Source: Acinetobacter sp. WCHA45
Lineage (GTDB): Bacteria; Pseudomonadota; Gammaproteobacteria; Pseudomonadales; Moraxellaceae
DNA: 64,000 nucleotides
NCBI RefSeq assembly: GCF_002165255.2
Contig: NZ_CP028561.1
Coordinates: 310,001 to 374,000 of the forward strand
Direction: 5' to 3'
Shown: piece by piece, positions 9,963 to 19,036 of the stretch
Numbering within the stretch: the first letter of the stretch is position 1
Layout: each line of letters begins with the position of its first letter
Notes under the pieces: generated by a model
Databases searched by the model: none
Seen by the model: the letters and a program-made list of their open reading frames with translations, nothing else
Told to the model about the DNA's origin: nothing
Made by a program: the position numbers and the translations under genes

Positions 9963-10099
9963 TAAGCATAATCCATTTGCTTTTAATTTCGGAAACGAAT
10001 ATAAATTTATCATGAATGTTGTTTTTTTGAGCGTTTAATTTTTAAAAATCCGATGAATAGTTTTGATAAAATACCGTTTTATACTTTGACTTTTCATTT

Positions 10100-10993
10100 A
10101 TGAAAAAAAGTTCTTATCGCCATCTGAGTGGTGTTTTCTTATTAAATAAGCCGTTAGGTTTAAGTTCTAATTCGGCATTGCAAAAAGTACGTCGACTTTT
10201 TAATGCACAGAAAGCAGGACATACAGGTGCTTTAGATCCGCTTGCAACAGGTTTATTACCGATTTGCTTAGGGGAGGCAACCAAGTTTTCGCATTATTTA
10301 TTGGATTCTACCAAACGTTATCAAACAACAGTAAAACTTGGACAAACAACTGCTACGGGTGATGTTGAAGGGGAAATTCTTCAACAAAGAGATGTGCCTG
10401 CATTAACTGAAGCTAATATTGAACAGGTTCTAGAACAGTTTCGTGGTGATATCAAGCAAGTGCCACCGATGTATTCGGCACTGAAACGAGAAGGTCGCCC
10501 TTTGTATGAGTTAGCGCGCCAAGGAATTGAAATTGAGCGTGAAGCGCGTCCAGTCACTATTTATGAACTCAAGCTTTTAAGTTTTACCGAAGACAGTTTG
10601 ACCTTAGATGTGACGTGTTCTAAAGGAACTTACATCCGAGTGTTAGGTGAAGATATTGGTGAAGCTTTGGGCTGCGGTGGACATTTAACAAAATTACATC
10701 GTACTCAAACGGGTCATTTTGAAATTAATCCAAGTTATACCATCGAATATTTAGAAGGGCTTACTCAGGAACAGCGGGATGCATTATTGTTGCCTGTTTA
10801 TGCACCTGTTGAGCATTTTCCACGGGTTCAATTACCCGAAGGGCGTGAAAAATATTTTGGTAATGGTCAAGAAAGTAATATTGAGCACGAAGCTGCTGCT
10901 GAAGTATTGGTATTCGATGGTGAGCGTTGTTTAGGCTTAGCTGAAATTACAGATAAAAAGCGTCTTGTGCCAAAACGTTTGTTGAATTTATAG
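10100..10993 (+). CDS. truB: tRNA pseudouridine(55) synthase
   Basis: A 297-residue TruB that makes pseudouridine 55 in the T-loop of tRNAs. It begins with the usual [14 protein letters not shown] segment; the catalytic motif [12 protein letters not shown] carries D46, and [13 protein letters not shown] is the conserved substrate-binding stretch. The C-terminal part is the second TruB/PUA-like region. It is divergent from lifO, with an AT-rich gap of about 140 bases. Confidence 0.96.
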   Translation: MKKSSYRHLSGVFLLNKPLGLSSNSALQKVRRLFNAQKAGHTGALDPLATGLLPICLGEATKFSHYLLDSTKRYQTTVKLGQTTATGDVEGEILQQRDVPALTEANIEQVLEQFRGDIKQVPPMYSALKREGRPLYELARQGIEIEREARPVTIYELKLLSFTEDSLTLDVTCSKGTYIRVLGEDIGEALGCGGHLTKLHRTQTGHFEINPSYTIEYLEGLTQEQRDALLLPVYAPVEHFPRVQLPEGREKYFGNGQESNIEHEAAAEVLVFDGERCLGLAEITDKKRLVPKRLLNL

Positions 10994-11004
10994 AGTTAGT
11001 GTTG

Positions 11005-11775
11005 ATGGAATGGGAGCTGATTCTGAGTTTGGTGTTCTTTGCATTCTGTGCGGGAACAATTGATGCGGCAGTTGGTGGTGGTGGGTTAATTCAGATTCCA
11101 GCATTAATGGGTGCATTACCACAAACGGCTCCTGCAACATTATTTGGAACAAATAAACTTGCCTCTATTTTTGGAACCGGTTCAGCAGCTTTTTCATTTG
11201 TACGTCGAGTAAAGTTGCAGTGGTCATTATTATGGGTGATCGCAATTTTTGCTTTTGTCAGTGCGTATGTAGGTGCAGCCTGCGTTTCATTGGTGCCTAC
11301 TCATATATTAAGACCGATTGTCTTAGTCATGCTGATTGTGATTGCGATTTATACCTTTATGAAAAAGCAATTTGGGCAAGTACATGTTGATCAACACATC
11401 ACACCAAAATTATTATTTTTTGCCGCATTGGGTAGTTTAGCGATCGGTTTCTATGATGGAATCTTTGGTCCAGGTACAGGTAGCTTCTTTATCTTCTTTT
11501 TTATTCGCTTTCTTCAAGTCGATTTTTTACATGCTTCTGCATTATCCAAGATTGGCAATTTTATGACTAATCTGGCGGCACTGAGTTTTTTTATTCCCGC
11601 AGGGCATATCTTCTTTCAGCTTGGTTTTATGATGGCGGCTGCCAATATTGCAGGTTCATTATTGGGTGTACGTTTGGCTTTGAAATACGGTAGTGGTTTT
11701 ATTCGTATTTTATTTTTGATTTTGGTCAGTATTTTAATTTGTTGGTTGGCTTATCAAATCTTTGTTGCAGTTTAA
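11005..11775 (+). CDS. TauE/SafE-family membrane permease
   Basis: About 256 residues with eight or so hydrophobic helices. The N-terminal repeat has the family pattern AGTIDAAVGGGGLIQIPAL, and the second half repeats it as IGFYDGIFGPGTGSF, which marks the sulfite/organosulfonate exporter superfamily (TSUP). Substrates in this family include sulfite and sulfoacetate, and none can be assigned here. GTG (10999), TTG and ATG (11005) are consecutive in frame; the ATG has the better distance to the purine stretch at 10991-10995. It follows truB by 11 bases and may be cotranscribed. Confidence 0.85.
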   Translation: MEWELILSLVFFAFCAGTIDAAVGGGGLIQIPALMGALPQTAPATLFGTNKLASIFGTGSAAFSFVRRVKLQWSLLWVIAIFAFVSAYVGAACVSLVPTHILRPIVLVMLIVIAIYTFMKKQFGQVHVDQHITPKLLFFAALGSLAIGFYDGIFGPGTGSFFIFFFIRFLQVDFLHASALSKIGNFMTNLAALSFFIPAGHIFFQLGFMMAAANIAGSLLGVRLALKYGSGFIRILFLILVSILICWLAYQIFVAV

Positions 11776-11925
11776 TCTATAAAAATAAACTTTCCATACA
11801 AAAACCTACGCAAACATCGCTGTTTAAAAAAGTATCATTTTTTAATATGAAAGCTCAGCCAAACAGATCAACTAGATAAGAATTGAAGTAAGTGTTGATT
11901 ATGCTAGCCATCGCAGAGGTAAAGA

Positions 11926-12384
11926 ATGAATATATTTGAGGCACTCAGAGAAAGCCACGAACAACAACGTAACTTAGCTGAACGATTAATTCAGACCAGC
12001 GGACATACTCAAGAAAGGGAAGATTTATTTAAACAGCTTAAGAATGAACTCTATGTGCATTCAGTTGCCGAAGACCGTTATTTATATATTCCTCTAATGT
12101 TTGATGATGTGGGTTTAGACATTACCCGCCATGCTTTATCTGAGCATCATGAAATGGATGAACTGGTTGAAAAATTAGAAGAAACTGATATGAGTAATCC
12201 GAGTTGGTTAGCGACAGCAAAACAATTAAGTGAAAAAGTCCATCATCATTTAAAGGAAGAGGAACATAAATTTTTCCAACAGGCTGGAAAAATTTTAGGG
12301 GATGATGAAAAGGAAAAACTAGGTAAAAAATATCTTACTGAATATCAGAAATATAAAAATGCAGATCGCTCATTTTCGTTATAA
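11926..12384 (+). CDS. Hemerythrin HHE cation-binding domain protein
   Basis: A 152-residue cytosolic helical bundle. His and Glu residues fall at the hemerythrin-like positions: RESHEQQ near the N-terminus, ELYVHSVAEDRYLY, HALSEHHEMDELVEKLEE and KVHHHLKEEEHKFF. Such proteins bind a non-haem di-iron centre and are linked to oxygen, NO or iron handling; the exact role is not readable. The start has GAGGT upstream. It converges with an EamA gene across a palindromic spacer. Confidence 0.85.
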   Translation: MNIFEALRESHEQQRNLAERLIQTSGHTQEREDLFKQLKNELYVHSVAEDRYLYIPLMFDDVGLDITRHALSEHHEMDELVEKLEETDMSNPSWLATAKQLSEKVHHHLKEEEHKFFQQAGKILGDDEKEKLGKKYLTEYQKYKNADRSFSL

Positions 12385-12416
12385 CGAAAATGAGCAGTAA
12401 GGAGTGCTCTTACTGT
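12368..12416. terminator. Palindrome and second hairpin between convergent genes
   Basis: Positions 12368-12395 are a perfect 28-base palindrome (14-base arms, no loop) overlapping the last codons of the hemerythrin gene. It is followed by a second inverted repeat, CAGTAAG/CTTACTG (about 12395-12415). Together they probably end transcription from both sides, although the T-runs are weak. Confidence 0.5.
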
Positions 12417-13276
12417 GTTTGAAATTTTTCCCCACGTAAGGTCACTCCAACCGATGCAATCATAATACAGCCCAATGCCACCCATTGAATCAGGCTAATT
12501 TGTTCATGCAGTAACACGAGTCCTGCTAAAGCAGCAAGCGCAGGTGCAAGGCTTGAAAGCGTACCATAGCTGAGTTTACTTAAACGTTTTAGTGCCATGA
12601 GATCGAGTGCATAAGGAATAGCTGTTGCTAGAATTGCTATGACTAAAGCTTTACCCCAATATTGAGTGTCGAGTAGAGCAGGTGCATTACTCCACAGACC
12701 AAAGGGAAGTAAGGTCAGGGCAGATAAACCAATTGCGATGGTTAAGGCATGCATCCCAATATTCTGTTGCACAACTCGATGTCCGAAATAAATATAAAAT
12801 GCCCAAAATAGTCCAGCACCTAAAGCACACGCCGCGCCAAGATAAGAAAAATGCTCGGTATTTGCATCATGCCAAGGCACCATCAGTGCAATTCCTAAGA
12901 CAGCAAAAGCTACCCAGATGTAATCACTACGCTGCTTAATTGAAAGTAAAGCTAAACCAAGAGGACCGATGAATTCTAAACCGACCGCAATGCCTTGAGG
13001 GAGCTTCCCTAAAGAGCTATAAAACAAGATATTCATACAGCCCAAAGAAGCGCTATATAGCAGTAAATCTCGCCATTTTAGGTATTTCAGTTTAGCGATC
13101 ACTTTCCATGAGCGGAACATGATCGCAACCAAAATCGTTGCAAAACAGAGTCGTAGAATCGTGACGGTCAGTGGATCAAGTGTTGCAATAAGTTGTTTGG
13201 CAAATGAAGCGCTGATTTGATAAGCCACCATGGAAAGAACCATGTACAGCACCGCGACCAACTGGATATTTTTCAT
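12410..13276 (-). CDS. EamA/DMT-family transporter (copy 1)
   Basis: A 288-residue membrane protein with ten predicted helices in two EamA halves; the second half ends in SLAPALAALAGLVLLHEQ, a typical DMT signature. The family exports amino acids, nucleosides or other small metabolites (RhtA and YdcZ-like members); the substrate is unknown. It is about the same length as the next gene and clearly a paralogue (both have a TxxxLRLxFxxxxxAxxFxxW-type region near residue 40-55). The gap to the second copy is 93 bases, so they may be cotranscribed. Confidence 0.85.
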   Translation of the reverse strand: MKNIQLVAVLYMVLSMVAYQISASFAKQLIATLDPLTVTILRLCFATILVAIMFRSWKVIAKLKYLKWRDLLLYSASLGCMNILFYSSLGKLPQGIAVGLEFIGPLGLALLSIKQRSDYIWVAFAVLGIALMVPWHDANTEHFSYLGAACALGAGLFWAFYIYFGHRVVQQNIGMHALTIAIGLSALTLLPFGLWSNAPALLDTQYWGKALVIAILATAIPYALDLMALKRLSKLSYGTLSSLAPALAALAGLVLLHEQISLIQWVALGCIMIASVGVTLRGEKFQTQ

Positions 13277-13369
13277 GGAAGATCTACAAAAGCAAAGTAA
13301 AAAATACCTACAAGATAGGTGGTTTGATTATAAGATGAAGACAGTACATCGTGATGGAGCGCTTTCATT

Positions 13370-14239
13370 TTATTTATTCACTTTTTGCTGTCGAGCATGT
13401 TGAGTGGTAAATGTACAACCGATCGATGCGATGATAATCGTGCCAAGCGCAAGCCATTGATTCCACAATAAAGTCTCACCCAGAAAAATAAATCCTGATA
13501 ATGCAGCTACGGCAGGTTCAAGACTCATGAGTGTTCCAAAACTTAAAGGAGTTAGGCTTCTTAAAGCGATCATTTCTAAAGTAAAGGGCAATGCACTTGC
13601 TAAGATTGCAAGTCCAATAAAATAGTAGATATTTGGCAATTCAATGACACGATCAAGCGCCCCTGAAAAGATGGCGAAAGGTAATAAACACAGCATACCA
13701 ATACTCATGCCTAAACAAACCGTATGATTACCTGAAATACCTGATGGTTTTTGACCTGCGATAATGTATAGCGCCCAACATGCACCTGCAGCCACAGCGA
13801 AAAATACACCGACTAAATCTAGATGTTGTTGTGCTTGTTGTAGAGGAAATAGCAATACCAAACCTAGAATAGCGCAACCCACCCAAATAAAATCATAGCG
13901 CTGTCGTGCATGAAATAGTGCAACACTTAAAGGGCCGATAAACTCAAAGGCAACCGCTAAGCCCAAAGGCAAACGCTCTAGTGATAAATAAAACAGGGCG
14001 TTCATTCCAGCAAGTGCAAAACCATAGCTGAGAATCGCTTTCCAACGAACCACTTTGAAGTTGATGGTCCAAATTTTAAAAATTACCGCTAAAATGAGTG
14101 CACCAAAAAACAGACGCATGGCTGATACGGTAAGGACTGGAAAACTTTGGAACAGAATTTTGGCTAAAGAACCGCTTCCTTGTACACACAACATGGCAAT
14201 CATTAATAACAATAAGGCATGAAGTGGGGTTTTTAACAT
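13370..14239 (-). CDS. EamA/DMT-family transporter (copy 2)
   Basis: A 289-residue paralogue of the preceding transporter, with ten hydrophobic helices, FEFIGPLSVALF in the first half and MSLEPAVAALSGFIFLGE in the second. It is probably an inner-membrane exporter of a small metabolite. A tandem pair of divergent copies suggests duplication followed by a change of substrate. It is first in the possible two-gene unit, and serA upstream is separated by a terminator. Confidence 0.85.
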   Translation of the reverse strand: MLKTPLHALLLLMIAMLCVQGSGSLAKILFQSFPVLTVSAMRLFFGALILAVIFKIWTINFKVVRWKAILSYGFALAGMNALFYLSLERLPLGLAVAFEFIGPLSVALFHARQRYDFIWVGCAILGLVLLFPLQQAQQHLDLVGVFFAVAAGACWALYIIAGQKPSGISGNHTVCLGMSIGMLCLLPFAIFSGALDRVIELPNIYYFIGLAILASALPFTLEMIALRSLTPLSFGTLMSLEPAVAALSGFIFLGETLLWNQWLALGTIIIASIGCTFTTQHARQQKVNK

Positions 14240-14302
14240 TAGAGAAGCAACTTATTATTTGAACAATTGGTATATTATTCACATAATAATTCAAATGCGA
14301 AT

Positions 14303-14332
14303 AAAAAAGCCACAGCTATTGCTGTGGCTTTT
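14303..14332 (-). terminator. Intrinsic terminator after serA
   Basis: The stem AAGCCACAGC/GCTGTGGCTT has a TATT loop and is followed by a T-run when read on the minus strand, 23 bases past the serA stop. Confidence 0.88.
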
Positions 14333-14354
14333 TATAGATTATTCTAAATTTAGC

Positions 14355-15587
14355 TTAGAACAATACACGTACACGAATTGTGCCTTCAACTTGGCTTAAG
14401 GTATCAAGTGCTTCTTGAGAAGCAGATGCATCAACATCCATTACCAAGTAACCGATATCACCTTTAGTCATTAAAGATTGACCAGAGATATTGATTCCTT
14501 GTTCAGCGAACAATGTATTGATCTTAGACAATACACCAGGAACGTTTTTGTGGATGTGAAGTAAACGATGTTGACCATCAGAAAGTGGTAATGCGATTTC
14601 TGGGAAGTTCACCGCAGAAAGTGTCATACCTTTATCTGAATACGCAACGAATTTTTCAGCAACTTCTAAACCGATGTTTGCTTGCGCTTCCATCGTAGAA
14701 CCACCCACGTGCGGTGTTAAAATCACGTTGTCTAAGCCGCGAAGTGGAGATTGGAATTCTTCACCATTTGCTTTTGGCTCTTTCGGGAATACGTCTACTG
14801 CAGCGCCAGCGATGTGACCAGATTTAATCGCATCTGCCAAATCTTCAATGATGACACATGTACCACGTGCCGCATTAATGAAGATTGAACCAGGCTTCAT
14901 TTTCGCAAACTGTTCTTTCTTGAAGAAGTTACGCGTAGAAGGAACATCAGGAACGTGTAAAGAAACCACATCAGCAGTTTCTAAAAGCTCATCTAAAGAA
15001 CCGACTTGGCGTGCATTACCTAACGGTAATTTAGTTACCGCATCATAATAGCAAACTTTCATACCTAAGCTTTCAGCTAAAACTGAAAGTTGAGAGCCGA
15101 TAGAACCGTAACCTACGATACCTAATGTTTTACCACGAGTTTCGTATGAACCAACAGCCGATTTGTTCCAACCACCTGCATGCGTATCTTTTGATTTTTC
15201 AGGTACACGACGAAGTAATAAAATTGCTTCAGCAAGAACCAATTCTGCTACAGAACGCGTATTCGAATACGGTGCGTTGAAAACAGGAATACCACGAGAC
15301 ATTGCTGCTTTTAAATCAACTTGGTTAGTACCAATACAGAAACAACCAACCGCAATCAATTTATTCGCTGCTTCAAAGATTTCTTCAGTCAATTGAGTAC
15401 GCGAACGAATACCAATAAAGTGCGCATCTTTGATCGCTTCTTTCAAAGCTTCGCCTTCAAGCGCAGTTTTGTGGTAATCGATGTTGGTATAACCCGCAGC
15501 GTTTAATGTATCGATGGCATTTTGATGCACACCTTCAAGCAAAAGGAAACGGATTTTGTCTTTAGGTAGTGATAGATGTTGGCTCAT
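14355..15587 (-). CDS. serA: D-3-phosphoglycerate dehydrogenase
   Basis: A 410-residue enzyme catalysing the first step of serine synthesis, oxidation of 3-phosphoglycerate to 3-phosphohydroxypyruvate. The NAD fold shows GIVGYGSIGSQL, the active-site segments are INAARGT (Arg) and LTPHVGGST (His), and a C-terminal ACT domain (HKNVPGVLSKINTLFAEQG) gives serine feedback control. The length fits the E. coli type. The ATG at 15587 gives the usual MSQHLSLPKDKI start; the frame is open 14 codons further. SerA of this class also reduces 2-oxoglutarate to D-2-hydroxyglutarate, which links it to the divergent flavoprotein. Confidence 0.96.
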   Translation of the reverse strand: MSQHLSLPKDKIRFLLLEGVHQNAIDTLNAAGYTNIDYHKTALEGEALKEAIKDAHFIGIRSRTQLTEEIFEAANKLIAVGCFCIGTNQVDLKAAMSRGIPVFNAPYSNTRSVAELVLAEAILLLRRVPEKSKDTHAGGWNKSAVGSYETRGKTLGIVGYGSIGSQLSVLAESLGMKVCYYDAVTKLPLGNARQVGSLDELLETADVVSLHVPDVPSTRNFFKKEQFAKMKPGSIFINAARGTCVIIEDLADAIKSGHIAGAAVDVFPKEPKANGEEFQSPLRGLDNVILTPHVGGSTMEAQANIGLEVAEKFVAYSDKGMTLSAVNFPEIALPLSDGQHRLLHIHKNVPGVLSKINTLFAEQGINISGQSLMTKGDIGYLVMDVDASASQEALDTLSQVEGTIRVRVLF

Positions 15588-15944
15588 TACGGCTCCGCTA
15601 CAAAGGCCAAAATTTAGTTGCGGTATCATAGCATAGAGCTTTGTGTTATAGATATTTCGTTTAAAATTAGCTCAGCATAATTGTTGAGATTTTTTCAGTT
15701 TCGAATGAATTTTAGTTCATATACACATTTTGTTATGACGAGATGTTTATCCTGTGCTTTATCCCTCGCTTGCTTACATGTAAAATAAAGGAATACGAAG
15801 CTCGAACTCGTTGTGTAGACAGTTTGATAGTTCGCTAGCGTTTCTATATTTTGGATGTTTTTGAATCCTTTGTTTTCAAGCCCTTGAAATACATTCAGGA
15901 TCATCCAGAAGTCCTATATCTCTTTCTTACTAGGCCTGAAAACG
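15588..15944. other. 357-base divergent intergenic region serA / FAD oxidoreductase
   Basis: This AT-rich spacer must hold the promoters of both divergent genes. A minus-strand open frame of 69 codons is not convincing as a gene. No clear operator or -10/-35 pair stands out. Confidence 0.4.
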
Positions 15945-17354
15945 ATGAATGCTCCAGTCGCTTTAACACCCGAGTTATTGACCCTCTTAACGGCAATCGT
16001 GGGTGAAAACCGTATTAAAACTGATGCCGATAGCTTGGAAAATTGGGGACGAGATCATACTAAGCACTTTGATCCGAACCCATCAGTCATCGTTTTTCCA
16101 TCAAGCACTGAACAAGTTCAAGAGATTGTAAAACTGGCGAACCGTTTTAAAGTGGCAATCACGCCATCAGGTGGTCGTACAGGTTTATCTGCTGGTGCGG
16201 TAGCGAACAATGGCGAGATCGTGATTAGCTTTGACAAGATGAATCAAATCTTGGAATTCTTGCCAGCGGATCGTATGGTTCGTGTCCAAGCAGGCGTGGT
16301 GACTGAGCAATTGCAAAATTATGCCGAACAACAAGGCATGTATTACCCAGTTGATTTTGCATCGACAGGTTCTAGTCAAATTGGTGGAAATATCGGAACC
16401 AATGCAGGCGGTATTAAAGTCATCAAATACGGCATGACACGTAACTGGGTGCTTGGTTTAACGGTTGTTACGGGTAAAGGTGACATTTTACGTTTAAACA
16501 AAGGCATGATTAAAAATGCGACGGGTTATGCGTTGCAGCATTTGTTTATCGGTGGAGAAGGCACATTAGGTTTGGTGACAGAGGCTGAGATTAAACTTGA
16601 GCGTCAACCACAAAACCTACAAGTCATGGTATTGGGTACGCCTGACTTTGAAGCGGTGATGCCTGTATTACATGCTTTCCAAAAAGAAATCGACTTAACC
16701 GCATTCGAGTTCTTTGGTGAAGTGGCAATGCAAAAAGTGTTGGATCGTGGTCATGTACAACGTCCATTTGAAACAACTTGCCCATTCTATGTATTACTTG
16801 AATTTGAAGCGCCGTATGAGCCGATTATGGACAAAGCAATGCAGATTTTTGAGCATTGTATGGAACAGGGTTGGGTGATTGATGGCGTAATGAGTCAAAG
16901 CTTAGAACAAGCTCAAAGCTTATGGCGTTTACGTGAAGATATTTCAGAGTCAATTGCGCCGTATATTCCTTATAAGAATGATATTTCAGTGTTAATTTCG
17001 CATGTCCCTGCGTTTATCTCAGAAATTGATGCAATCGTTTCACAAAACTATCCAGATTTTGAAATCTGCTGGTTCGGTCATATTGGTGACGGTAACTTGC
17101 ACTTAAATATTTTAAAACCTGAAAACCTAACTAAAGACGAATTCTTTGCGAAGTGTCAGGTGGTGAATAAATATGTGTTTGAGACTGTGAAAAAATATGA
17201 TGGTTCGATCTCTGCCGAACATGGTGTGGGGATGACTAAAAAGCCATATTTAGAATATTCTCGTTCGCCTGAAGAAATTGAATATATGAAAGCATTGAAA
17301 TTGGCATTTGATCCGAATGGGATTATGAACCCAGGAAAATTATTTGATCTTTAA
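15945..17354 (+). CDS. FAD-binding oxidoreductase, probably D-2-hydroxyglutarate dehydrogenase
   Basis: A 469-residue member of the vanillyl-alcohol oxidase/GlcD superfamily. The N-terminal FAD-binding domain has TPSGGRTGLSAGAV and GGNIGTNAGGIKVIKYG, and the C-terminal FAD-oxidase domain has WFGHIGDGNLHLN and the final EHGVGMTKK, whose residues bind substrate and metal. D-lactate dehydrogenases share this fold, so the substrate is not proved by motif. The divergent serA neighbour supports D-2-hydroxyglutarate: in Pseudomonas, D2HGDH re-oxidises the D-2-hydroxyglutarate made by SerA and pulls serine synthesis forward. The fold is certain, the substrate likely. Confidence 0.8.
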   Translation: MNAPVALTPELLTLLTAIVGENRIKTDADSLENWGRDHTKHFDPNPSVIVFPSSTEQVQEIVKLANRFKVAITPSGGRTGLSAGAVANNGEIVISFDKMNQILEFLPADRMVRVQAGVVTEQLQNYAEQQGMYYPVDFASTGSSQIGGNIGTNAGGIKVIKYGMTRNWVLGLTVVTGKGDILRLNKGMIKNATGYALQHLFIGGEGTLGLVTEAEIKLERQPQNLQVMVLGTPDFEAVMPVLHAFQKEIDLTAFEFFGEVAMQKVLDRGHVQRPFETTCPFYVLLEFEAPYEPIMDKAMQIFEHCMEQGWVIDGVMSQSLEQAQSLWRLREDISESIAPYIPYKNDISVLISHVPAFISEIDAIVSQNYPDFEICWFGHIGDGNLHLNILKPENLTKDEFFAKCQVVNKYVFETVKKYDGSISAEHGVGMTKKPYLEYSRSPEEIEYMKALKLAFDPNGIMNPGKLFDL

Positions 17355-17398
17355 TGCTTGATTAAATAAAAGAATTTCTGTTAAAAGCGTATCGAAAG

Positions 17399-17725
17399 AT
17401 GCACTTTTTTTATAAAACCAATATGAAAATTCAAGCTTATATTTATCTAGAGAGTGATCAAGTATATGGAGATTATATTGATCATTCTTATAATGAACAT
17501 AATGTAAAGTGTATGCGTATTCTGTTGAGAGTAAAAATTGGAAATCTATTTTACTCTTGTTCATTTATATTCAAAGACTTCTCTTCATGGATATTAGGAG
17601 AGCTTATTCATTGTGAGATAAATTTTCTTTGTTATGACGGAGAATTAAATTTCTTTAGGAATTACGAGCTCCATAACTTAAAAAATGAACGGATAGGATT
17701 TATCTATTTTACTGATGTGTTATAG
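17399..17725 (+). CDS. Small hypothetical protein, AT-rich
   Basis: A frame of 108 codons rich in Tyr, Phe, Ile and Asn, with no recognisable domain, signal peptide or clear membrane helix. A second ATG at 17423 gives MKIQAYIYLESDQ and looks like the more natural start, although neither ATG has a good ribosome site. The region is visibly more AT-rich than its neighbours, which suggests an acquired gene. Its size and aromatic, beta-like pattern resemble small orphan or immunity-type proteins, but this is only an impression. Confidence 0.4.
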   Translation: MHFFYKTNMKIQAYIYLESDQVYGDYIDHSYNEHNVKCMRILLRVKIGNLFYSCSFIFKDFSSWILGELIHCEINFLCYDGELNFFRNYELHNLKNERIGFIYFTDVL

Positions 17726-17843
17726 GTTAACTTAGCTAGTAAATTAAAAATACTATTTTTTATTGGACAAACTAAGGGTAGAGAATCAAATTGACAGGTT
17801 ACAAATAATAAAATTCTCGTTTAATCGAATCTTAGAGAGAAAT

Positions 17844-18605
17844 ATGAACATTCACCAAGAAATCGAAAAACTATTCGAACAACGCCAAGATATTCCACTA
17901 TTTTATATTGAAAGTGGGAGTCGTTTATGGGGTATGGCAAGCCCTGACAGTGACTATGATGTGCGCGGTTTTCATCTACCAAGCAAAGACCAATATTTTG
18001 ATTATAAAAAGTACCGTGATCTGATCGAAATCATGGATGGTGATTTTGACTTTGTCTCTTATGACCTCGATAAAATGTTTGGCTTATTGGCAAAAAGTAA
18101 CCCAACGGTATTGGAATGGGCCAGAGCACATATTGTTTATTTTAATGCTTTTCCAGAATGGCAAAGCTTTCGCGATGGACTGATTGAGCGAATCGATTAT
18201 AGTGCGCTATATCATCATTATTTATCACTGGCAAAAGGTGGCATGAAAGTAATGCAAACTGCGGATAATTTTACTTATAAGAAAGTATTTTATTCAATTC
18301 GTGGTTTGATGTCGGCAGAGTTAGCAACCCAAGAAGTCATGCCTGAATTATTGATTACCGATTTATTTGTGCAAGTCTCTGAGCATGATCCATTACGTCA
18401 TTGGGCAGAGGATTATTTAGAAATTAAAAAACAGCAGAAAGAAAAAGCCCAACTTCCTGAAGTGGAACAAGCCGCGATTCTGAATTTATTGGAAATCAAA
18501 ATTGAGCAATTAGCCGCTAAAGAAATGCAAAAAGCTGATCGTCGAGAGGGCTTAGCGTGTTATTTAACTGAATATAGTCGCCATTTAAAACAATATTATT
18601 ATTAA
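17844..18605 (+). CDS. Nucleotidyltransferase-superfamily protein
   Basis: A 253-residue protein. The nucleotidyltransferase core begins ESGSRLWGMASPDSDYDVRG, giving the GS motif (G25, S26) and the metal-binding pair D37 and D39; the third acid is probably in DFDFVSYDL. The rest is helical and continues to about residue 250, matching the predicted nucleotidyltransferase group (YcgL-like, COG3541). The target is unknown. The ATG at 17844 has AGAGAGA upstream and places the GS motif as in relatives; the open frame upstream to 17763 is not used. Confidence 0.75.
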   Translation: MNIHQEIEKLFEQRQDIPLFYIESGSRLWGMASPDSDYDVRGFHLPSKDQYFDYKKYRDLIEIMDGDFDFVSYDLDKMFGLLAKSNPTVLEWARAHIVYFNAFPEWQSFRDGLIERIDYSALYHHYLSLAKGGMKVMQTADNFTYKKVFYSIRGLMSAELATQEVMPELLITDLFVQVSEHDPLRHWAEDYLEIKKQQKEKAQLPEVEQAAILNLLEIKIEQLAAKEMQKADRREGLACYLTEYSRHLKQYYY

Positions 18606-18629
18606 TAAAATGATTCGCTTATTTATTAT

Positions 18630-18692
18630 CTAAGTTCGACTTAAATATTCAGTGAACGCATTTCTGAAGATTATATTTAATGTCGAACTTAG
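18630..18692. repeat. 63-base nested inverted repeat
   Basis: The outer arms CTAAGTTCGAC (18630-18640) and GTCGAACTTAG (18682-18692) are perfect complements. Inside them TTAAATAT pairs with ATATTTAA (one extra base), and an inner TTCAG/CTGAA pair closes an 11-base loop. The whole stretch folds into one long hairpin between convergent genes. It has no good T-run, so it is either an unusual terminator or a dispersed MITE-like repeat. Confidence 0.7.
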
Positions 18693-18709
18693 GTTAATGG
18701 TTTTATCTA

Positions 18710-19024
18710 TTAAATCCCACTGTTTAGAATACGGATTTTCACATCAGCAACATGCGCTTTGGTTGCTTCAAAATGCTGCTGCATATGCGCAGTTTGCATA
18801 TGTGCTTCGAGATGAGCAGTACTTTGCCATTTTTCTAACATCACAATGCTATTTTCATCTTGCGTCTGCATAGCAATCGCTGGCAGGTGATCAATCAATG
18901 GGACATAGCCATGACAACCATCCTCTGCCAGTACAGTTGGAATGATTTTTTGGAAAGCATCTAAAACTGCTTGGCGATGTTCTGCACCTGCATGTGTCTG
19001 AATTTCTGAAATAATCGTCAACAT
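18710..19024 (-). CDS. ygiN: Antibiotic biosynthesis monooxygenase-domain protein (YgiN-like)
   Basis: A 104-residue dimeric alpha+beta barrel-type protein starting MLTIISEIQTHAG and containing GCHGYVPLIDHL and MLEKWQSTAHLEAHMQTAH, the ABM family pattern. E. coli YgiN is a quinol monooxygenase encoded beside mdaB and thought to cycle quinone/quinol with it. Here it starts 12 bases after an MdaB-like gene on the same strand, which supports the same pairing. AGAGAG precedes the start. Confidence 0.82.
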   Translation of the reverse strand: MLTIISEIQTHAGAEHRQAVLDAFQKIIPTVLAEDGCHGYVPLIDHLPAIAMQTQDENSIVMLEKWQSTAHLEAHMQTAHMQQHFEATKAHVADVKIRILNSGI

Positions 19025-19036
19025 AGGGTTTCTCTC

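Noticed and set aside
15695..15904. 69-codon minus-strand frame between serA and the FAD oxidoreductase
   Set aside because: AT-rich, no ribosome site, lies in a space needed for two divergent promoters, and encodes no recognisable sequence.
17340..17564. 74-codon minus-strand frame opposite the small orphan gene
   Set aside because: It overlaps the end of the FAD oxidoreductase gene and the plus-strand frame and has no translation signal; the plus-strand frame is longer and more protein-like.
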